NCBI RefSeq assembly: GCF_020509005.1 | Contig: NC_063019.1 | Location: 1,674,001-1,738,000, forward strand | Source of the DNA: Fulvia fulva | Lineage: Eukaryota; Ascomycota; Dothideomycetes; Mycosphaerellales; Mycosphaerellaceae | Length of the DNA stretch: 64,000 nt | Reading direction: 5' to 3' | In this document: in pieces, positions 59,368 to 64,000 of the stretch | How positions within the stretch are numbered: the first letter of the stretch is position 1 | Layout of the letters: every line of letters begins with the position of its first letter | The notes under the pieces: model-generated | Database searches by the model: none | The model's input: the letters and a program-made list of their open reading frames with translations, nothing else | Told to the model about the DNA's origin: nothing | Position numbers and translations under genes: made by a program

Positions 59368-59602
59368 GGGAGCACGATGACAAACGGCCTAGCTCAAAGG
59401 GGAATTCAGGACACGACATGACCGAGGAGAGCAGAATATCTCGAAAATGATTTTACAGACCATGTGATCTTGGAAGCACATGCCAGAGCAACAGTAGCTT
59501 GGACACCTTCACCCCACCTGAGATCCTGATTTTCGCTCTGCTAGCCATATCCCAGACTTTCTAACAAAGCCGTCAGCAATTCACTTCTCCACCAGGAGTC
59601 TT
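59368..59602. other. Intergenic, nothing recognised
   Basis: Short gap between the small membrane protein and the 3' end of the disrupted F-box-like gene; these two genes converge. Confidence 0.5.
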
Positions 59603-60873
59603 TCAAGGCCAAGTCCAGCGTTGGCGAATGTGCAGATTCTCCAACAAGATAGCTCTGAACAACACATCTGATCTCAGCCAATGCATCGAATGGTCAGCCT
59701 CTGAGGTCTGCGGCATCGACTCTCGCAGTACGCCGTGTTCGACTTCCGAGCAGAATTCGAGTTTGGGTGATAACGCTGGTAGACCAGGTAAGTGGATAGC
59801 CAACGGCCGCTGCGGTAGGACGATACGCCTTCTGGCCGTCTAAATTTGGGTCGCCTCGCCAGGTGTACAAGACGTACCAACATTAAAGATATCCTGTTAA
59901 GTCGCTCGATTCAACATGGCTTCTTGAAACTGTTCAGAGAACATGCCAGCAAACTCGTTGGTGATAGCATCTCTGCAGGCAGTGAACGACAGGAATTGTG
60001 GGAAACGATTGCCCCTCCGGTACCAATCTGGTAGATGTAGATGTACAGGCAGGCAGCTAGCTTCCTGGGGTGACTGTCTGCAGGCCAGGCAGTACAAGAG
60101 GACCAGGCGTCGTCGGTGGTTGGCCAGGATGGAGGTATCGCTCATAAAAAACGATAGAGGCACCGCAAATATCTTATGGTGTGTCAAGTACAGTGCTGCG
60201 AAGTCGTACATCCAAGCTGGATCCTGCCACTGATGGAAGATGAAGGCACTGTTCTGTGATCGACTCGGAAGTCTAAGATTCTCAGCGTAAATCTTGGTAG
60301 CTTCGAACAGATCGGCCGGAAAGTTCTTGAGCGCGAATGCAGTACGCTCTAGACGACTATACTCCTGTCTAGCACTGTGGATCAGGAGGTAAGCCATATT
60401 CGCAGCGACTTTGGCCCGAATCGCTGTGCTGACCTCCAGCAGATTCTTGATATCGGATACGGCAGTGTTGGTCACGACCATGAGGAATATCTCGGCGGGT
60501 AAATGCTCAAGCGGTGCTACCTATGGTGGCCGTTTCCGGTGGGCTGGTCTGGAGCTGTGGTGATTTCCTTCTTGTGAACACATTCAGCAGTCTCTCCACC
60601 GACCATCGCCAAACGCATCGCTGTCACGTTGACAACCTCTCCGGCAGGTCCAGAGGTGGCAGTCGGAGTCGCGAGCTGATGGACAGTGGACGACTCTCGC
60701 TTTTGGTGAGTCGCCAGCCGTGGCGCAGATCGACGCATTGCATCGCTTTCAGCTCTTTGATAAATGCGGTCTAAATTCGAAAACCTGACGACACCAACTT
60801 CTTTGCCGATCAGGAGGTTTTCCAATTCAGTGCGTGCGGCAAAGAGAGGCCGCACAGTGCGCTCCCGATCCAT
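59603..60873 (-). pseudogene. F-box-like paralogue 1, apparently broken by two in-frame stops
   Basis: The intact part (from about 60520 to 59897) has an F-box-like start (PLEHLPAEIFLM, then LLEVSTAIRAKV) and the family's middle region (WMYDFAALYL). The frame then meets TAA at 59897-59899 and, 19 codons on, TAG. It continues in the same frame to 59603, ending in VLFRAILLENLHI, which aligns with the C-terminal LLRAAILEDLDI of paralogue 2. Thus the frame seems continuous but for two stops, both explicable as CAA/CAG to TAA/TAG. An upstream exon (60873 to about 60640, MDRERTVRPLF) probably joins by an intron ending at TAG 60522-60524. An intron hiding both stops would shift frame. It could still be a shorter functional protein. 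Confidence 0.5.
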
Positions 60874-61554
60874 GTCATCGGAAAGTCGCCCCTAGATTGT
60901 GGGATCAGTACGGTTCTTGTATCTACTCTTGTTCACGGCCGAGGATGCTTGCCTGTTCTTCGGGATGCTAAATTTGATAGGAGTCTTCGTGTATTGCGAC
61001 GAAATACGGATTTGGGTGACTGTCTCGATTCTGCTTGAGTGCGTGAGAACCTGTGGATGTGAAGTACAGTTGATGAAGGAGAAGCAATCGATACATTTGA
61101 GGGCTTAAAGTAAGCCCTGGTGAGTCAGATATCCATTTGTCCTCAAAAATACTGAGTCAGTATACTTTTACACGTGGATCTTGGTAGCTTGCACTACATG
61201 TTTTCAGCGTGTTGACAACACCTTCTATTGCGATTGGATGAAGCAAGGAGCAAGGAGCAATGAGCGAGAAAGTACCTCATCTGGCGATGAACGTTACCGC
61301 AGGCGTGTTTATATGACCTAAACTCAAAGCTTCTTGTGCTAGAGTGCTGGGCTCACACCCGCTTGTACGGAGCCAGGGAGAAAAGCAAGCTGTTGGACAG
61401 TCAGCGAAGATGGAACTCTTGATGCAAGTCTTGAAGCTTGATTGCAGATCTACATAAGTCGAGCAAGTCGTTCGTATTCACTTCCAAAATATCGTCCAAT
61501 CTTTTCGGTCCGTCCATTTTATTGATCCCCCTCCATGTTTGATCAATTTTGTCG
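60874..61554. other. Intergenic between F-box-like paralogues 1 and 2
   Basis: About 680 bp. A 69-aa plus-strand frame at 60899-61108 is hydrophobic (FLYLLLFTAEDACLFFGML) but antisense to the cluster and without a family match. A short GGAGCAAGGAGCAA tandem repeat occurs near 61245. No supported gene. Confidence 0.5.
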
Positions 61555-62571
61555 TCAAACGAGGATGCAGATATCGAGATCTTCCAGTATAGCCGCCCGA
61601 AGTAGAGGATTCTGCTCAGCCTGCGGACCACTTGATATGATATTTCGCAACTGGCCATCCACCCCACTGCGGGAGAAGTATCTGAGGTCTCCGTGAAGCA
61701 TTGGTAAGCTGTCTCCGAAAGTTCGTAAGCACTCTCCGCCATGGGAATCCTTGGATCGTGCCTCCCAGTCTCCTCTAGGCATTCTCTTCACGCCTTGTCC
61801 GCACACAACGTCCAATATGTTGACCTTCTCTGCTTGATCCAGCACCTTCAGTATATCTTCCTCGCCAAAAAGGTATAGATTTTCCATCGTCTCGAAAGCA
61901 TGATCTCGCCATGCTGAAGGGCAATCAGCTGGTCCCCGGAGAACGCAACTCCTGGCTAATCGCTTGAGCCGCCGACTCCCGCCGTTGGATTGGTTCCGAC
62001 TCGCCAAAGACCTATGGCGCAGGTGGTATATTGTCTGTAGGCACGTGAGGAGCTCGTCCATTAGCATCGTCTCATGCTTGTCTGGCGTCCATTCGGGGTT
62101 CGAGCCCGACAAGACATGCATGTAACCCCTGCGAAACCCTTCCCGCCACTGCGATCTCAAGGGGTAGAAGTTACTGCCATGATTGGATTCACCGCGCCAA
62201 CTCGCGTAATGCTGAACAGCGGCGAAGATATCCAGGCCCGTCAAGTCCAGCGTAGAGGCAACCGCTCTGATCCTCTCAAGGTGGAAGCTCGCTATCCGGT
62301 CTCCAAGGTACGTGAGCTGCGGTACGATCATGAACCGAAGGGCTGTGCTGATCTCCATCATATTTGCGATGTCGACTGTCGAGGTGTGCTCCAGTTTCAT
62401 CAATAGAAGCTCAAGAGGAAGCTTCTCCAGCCATGCTCTTGGGCTTGTTCGCGGCCTTTCGTAGAGGAACAGGACGCGTGAGCGACGAGAATTGCTCTCA
62501 GCCTGGATTAAGTCGGGAATCGGCCGCTCGTGGGGGAGCTGCCGGAAAGCGAGGCGCTGTGTGTACTCCAT
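61555..62571 (-). CDS. F-box-like protein, paralogue 2 of a tandem family
   Basis: A 338-aa single-exon protein starting MEYTQRLAFRQL. The frame runs further upstream, but only with a TTG; the ATG at 62571 gives a length close to paralogue 3 (336 aa from its ATG). An F-box-like motif is at about residues 49-80 (LEKLPLELLLMKLEH, then DIANMMEISTALR). Next comes YLGDRIASFHLERIRAVAS, a DIFAAVQHYASW block, a middle helical region, and the end PLLRAAILEDLDICILV. The order matches paralogue 3 throughout. F-box proteins bring targets to SCF ubiquitin ligases through Skp1; here that role is inference from the motif only, and no WD or LRR target-binding repeats are visible. Confidence 0.75.
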   Translation of the reverse strand: MEYTQRLAFRQLPHERPIPDLIQAESNSRRSRVLFLYERPRTSPRAWLEKLPLELLLMKLEHTSTVDIANMMEISTALRFMIVPQLTYLGDRIASFHLERIRAVASTLDLTGLDIFAAVQHYASWRGESNHGSNFYPLRSQWREGFRRGYMHVLSGSNPEWTPDKHETMLMDELLTCLQTIYHLRHRSLASRNQSNGGSRRLKRLARSCVLRGPADCPSAWRDHAFETMENLYLFGEEDILKVLDQAEKVNILDVVCGQGVKRMPRGDWEARSKDSHGGECLRTFGDSLPMLHGDLRYFSRSGVDGQLRNIISSGPQAEQNPLLRAAILEDLDICILV

Positions 62572-62833
62572 CGTTGGGTTGAGTCTCGGGCGGGGAGCTT
62601 CGATGAATAGCAAAGATGACCGCTGAGATGTCGATTCCGAAGAGAACTTGGGCTGCAGTAGTCTTCTAGAATGGCGAATAGATGTAAAAGGTGGAGGGTG
62701 TGAAAGTTGGTTGTGTTGGGACAGAAAGAAGTTGTAAGATGCTGCTCCAGGTATACCACGAGTCAGTCCTCAGAATTACAACACTAGTCAAAACTCAAAA
62801 CTCAAACCAAGCCGCTCGCCCATACCGCACGAA
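62572..62833. promoter_or_regulatory. Promoter region of paralogue 2 and 3' end of paralogue 3
   Basis: The 262-bp spacer between the two paralogues on the minus strand must hold the upstream signals of paralogue 2. On the transcript strand it is pyrimidine/CA-rich, as in fungal leaders. Confidence 0.45.
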
Positions 62834-64000
62834 CTATGTACGGGAGTACCCGAGCTCAGGGCACATCCCGACATCCTCCAGAATAGCAGCCACGAGCAAG
62901 GGCGTGCGAGACGCAGTACCAGACTGAGCATATCTATCCGGCCTATGTCCTCCTCTCGAGCAGTACATGTAGCCATGCAATTCCGGGAGCATCAATGTAG
63001 CATCTCCAATCATGGAAACGTGAAATGCCTTGGTCCATGAAGGATATGGAGAGTCAGCCAACGGTGTATCGCGAGCGATATCGCTCGAGCTGAGTAGATC
63101 CAGGTTGCCCGCGCGACCGAAGAGACTGTAGAGCTCCCGCGACGTGGCTTCGTGTCGGTAGGTTCTGGTGACGTTGCGACCTGGTGACCTCAGCAGGCGA
63201 TCAATAGTGGCTTGCTTGAAGACTTGCGAAGCGGTAGGTCCGGTCAGAAAGTGGCCGTGTGGCTCTGCCAATGTCCATAGGTATCTCCTCAGGTTTTCGT
63301 CAAGGTAGCTGTGAGCTGAAGCCTCGTACTGGCGAAGCTGGCGGTACCAGAAAAGACGCTTCACCAGATAGATGACACCGTCCAGCCTCTGGCTGCTAGG
63401 TTCGTGCGAGCCTGGCAGGTAGCTGGCGTACAATCTGCAAAAGTCGTGCATCCAACCGCGATAATTCCACTGGCAACCCGGTACCTCGCGTAGCTGAAGC
63501 GCATGTGCGTAGTATTGCATAGCCGTAAGGATGTCTACACCTTGACTGCCAAAATCGAGCAATCGCAGTCCGCTTTCGATTCGCTCTCGTTGTTGATTGG
63601 CGAACTTCCGTCCCAGGTAATCAAGATGTGGCGATAGCGTCCGATCGATAGCCATGCATGTTCGCAGCATACTGACCACATCACCAGTGGTGCAATACTC
63701 CAGAGACATGAGCAAGATCTCAGCTGGAAGGTCCTTAAGATGAGAATATCGCTGATCGCGCCGGGTCGTGCGGCCGTATAGTTCATCACTGAGCGACGTC
63801 CTGAAGAGGCTCAAATCCAACAGTGGTACATCTTTATGCTGCATGATCGTGTCAGCTGGTCTCGGCGAGTCGTCTTGTTCGAAGGTGATACCGCGCTTTC
63901 TCTTTCGTGGTTGATCAAAGCTGTTACCACGGATGAAGTGATGAGCGAGTCGCTCGAGTCTTCCCGTTGAGTGGTCTTCATGCTGAGATCGCTCGCCTTG
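62834..64000 (-). CDS. F-box-like protein, paralogue 3, N-terminus beyond window
   Basis: From the ATG at 63844 it would be 336 aa, but the frame stays open for 52 codons further to the window edge. That upstream part looks coded (HHFIRGNSFDQPRKRKRG, then ITFEQDDSPRPADTI), with an Arg/Lys cluster like a nuclear localisation signal, so the true start may lie outside. The F-box-like motif is HLKDLPAEILLMSLEY, then DVVSMLRTCMAIDR; next come YLGRKFANQQRERIESG, DILTAMQYYAHAL, WMHDFCRLYASYL, and the shared C-terminus PLLVAAILEDVGM. It has the same architecture as paralogue 2 at clearly diverged sequence. No known target-binding domain. Confidence 0.75.
   Translation of the reverse strand, partial: QGERSQHEDHSTGRLERLAHHFIRGNSFDQPRKRKRGITFEQDDSPRPADTIMQHKDVPLLDLSLFRTSLSDELYGRTTRRDQRYSHLKDLPAEILLMSLEYCTTGDVVSMLRTCMAIDRTLSPHLDYLGRKFANQQRERIESGLRLLDFGSQGVDILTAMQYYAHALQLREVPGCQWNYRGWMHDFCRLYASYLPGSHEPSSQRLDGVIYLVKRLFWYRQLRQYEASAHSYLDENLRRYLWTLAEPHGHFLTGPTASQVFKQATIDRLLRSPGRNVTRTYRHEATSRELYSLFGRAGNLDLLSSSDIARDTPLADSPYPSWTKAFHVSMIGDATLMLPELHGYMYCSRGGHRPDRYAQSGTASRTPLLVAAILEDVGMCPELGYSRT

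Noticed and set aside
60899..61108. 69-aa hydrophobic plus-strand frame between F-box-like genes
   Set aside because: Short and antisense to the cluster, with no recognisable family; the evidence is not enough to call a gene.

Overview
The window is nuclear DNA of a filamentous ascomycete (Pezizomycotina; Dothideomycetes is my guess, not proven). Support: short introns of about 50-100 bp with GTAAG-type donors and CTAAC/CTGAC branch sites, a HET-domain gene, Tad1-like LINEs and Fot1/pogo transposons, and above all a massive footprint of repeat-induced point mutation (RIP). It has two compartments with a sharp border near 45.7-45.85 kb.

Compartment 1 (1 to about 45.8 kb) is a gene-free graveyard of transposons. 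CpA and TpG have been almost erased and turned into TpA, while CpG is kept. For example, 4501-4560 has 11 TpA and no CpA or TpG. Every element is full of TAG/TAA codons, so open reading frames are short and none works. Order from the left: an inverted LINE (1-4.2 kb, minus); a copia integrase scrap; a LINE (4.7-9.17 kb, plus); a LINE (9.17-14.0 kb, minus); a copia Gag piece (minus) broken by a deleted pogo element (15354-16488); and a Fot1 transposase piece (about 16880-17580). That last piece is cut by one Ty3/gypsy chromovirus whose two 185-bp LTRs lie 28 kb apart (17581 and 45508). Nested in the gypsy element are LINE-B (20154-30487, 14-bp target duplication), which itself holds a full-length LINE-C (22061-26971, 13-bp target duplication); a second copy of the deleted pogo element (31249-32381); a copia element (33083 to about 38365); unassigned RIPed sequence (38366-39400); and a LINE (about 39.4-43.53 kb) that is an inverted relative of the first.

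Compartment 2 (45.85-64 kb) is normal gene-bearing DNA with little sign of RIP. From left to right: a GT17 glycosyltransferase; a Ser-rich membrane protein of unknown role; a FAM50/XAP5 homologue divergent from a TTC1-type TPR protein; a HET-domain protein; the Hsp90 co-chaperone p23/Sba1 divergent from the ESCRT-III subunit Vps24; a small single-span membrane protein; and three minus-strand F-box-like paralogues in tandem. The first paralogue in position appears broken by two in-frame stops, and the last runs off the window. The conserved genes are ordinary housekeeping functions (mRNA/chromatin, chaperone, endosomal sorting) and do not form a pathway. The HET gene and F-box-like cluster are the accessory part. 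I saw no tRNA, rRNA or CRISPR array, but I could not run a structural search.
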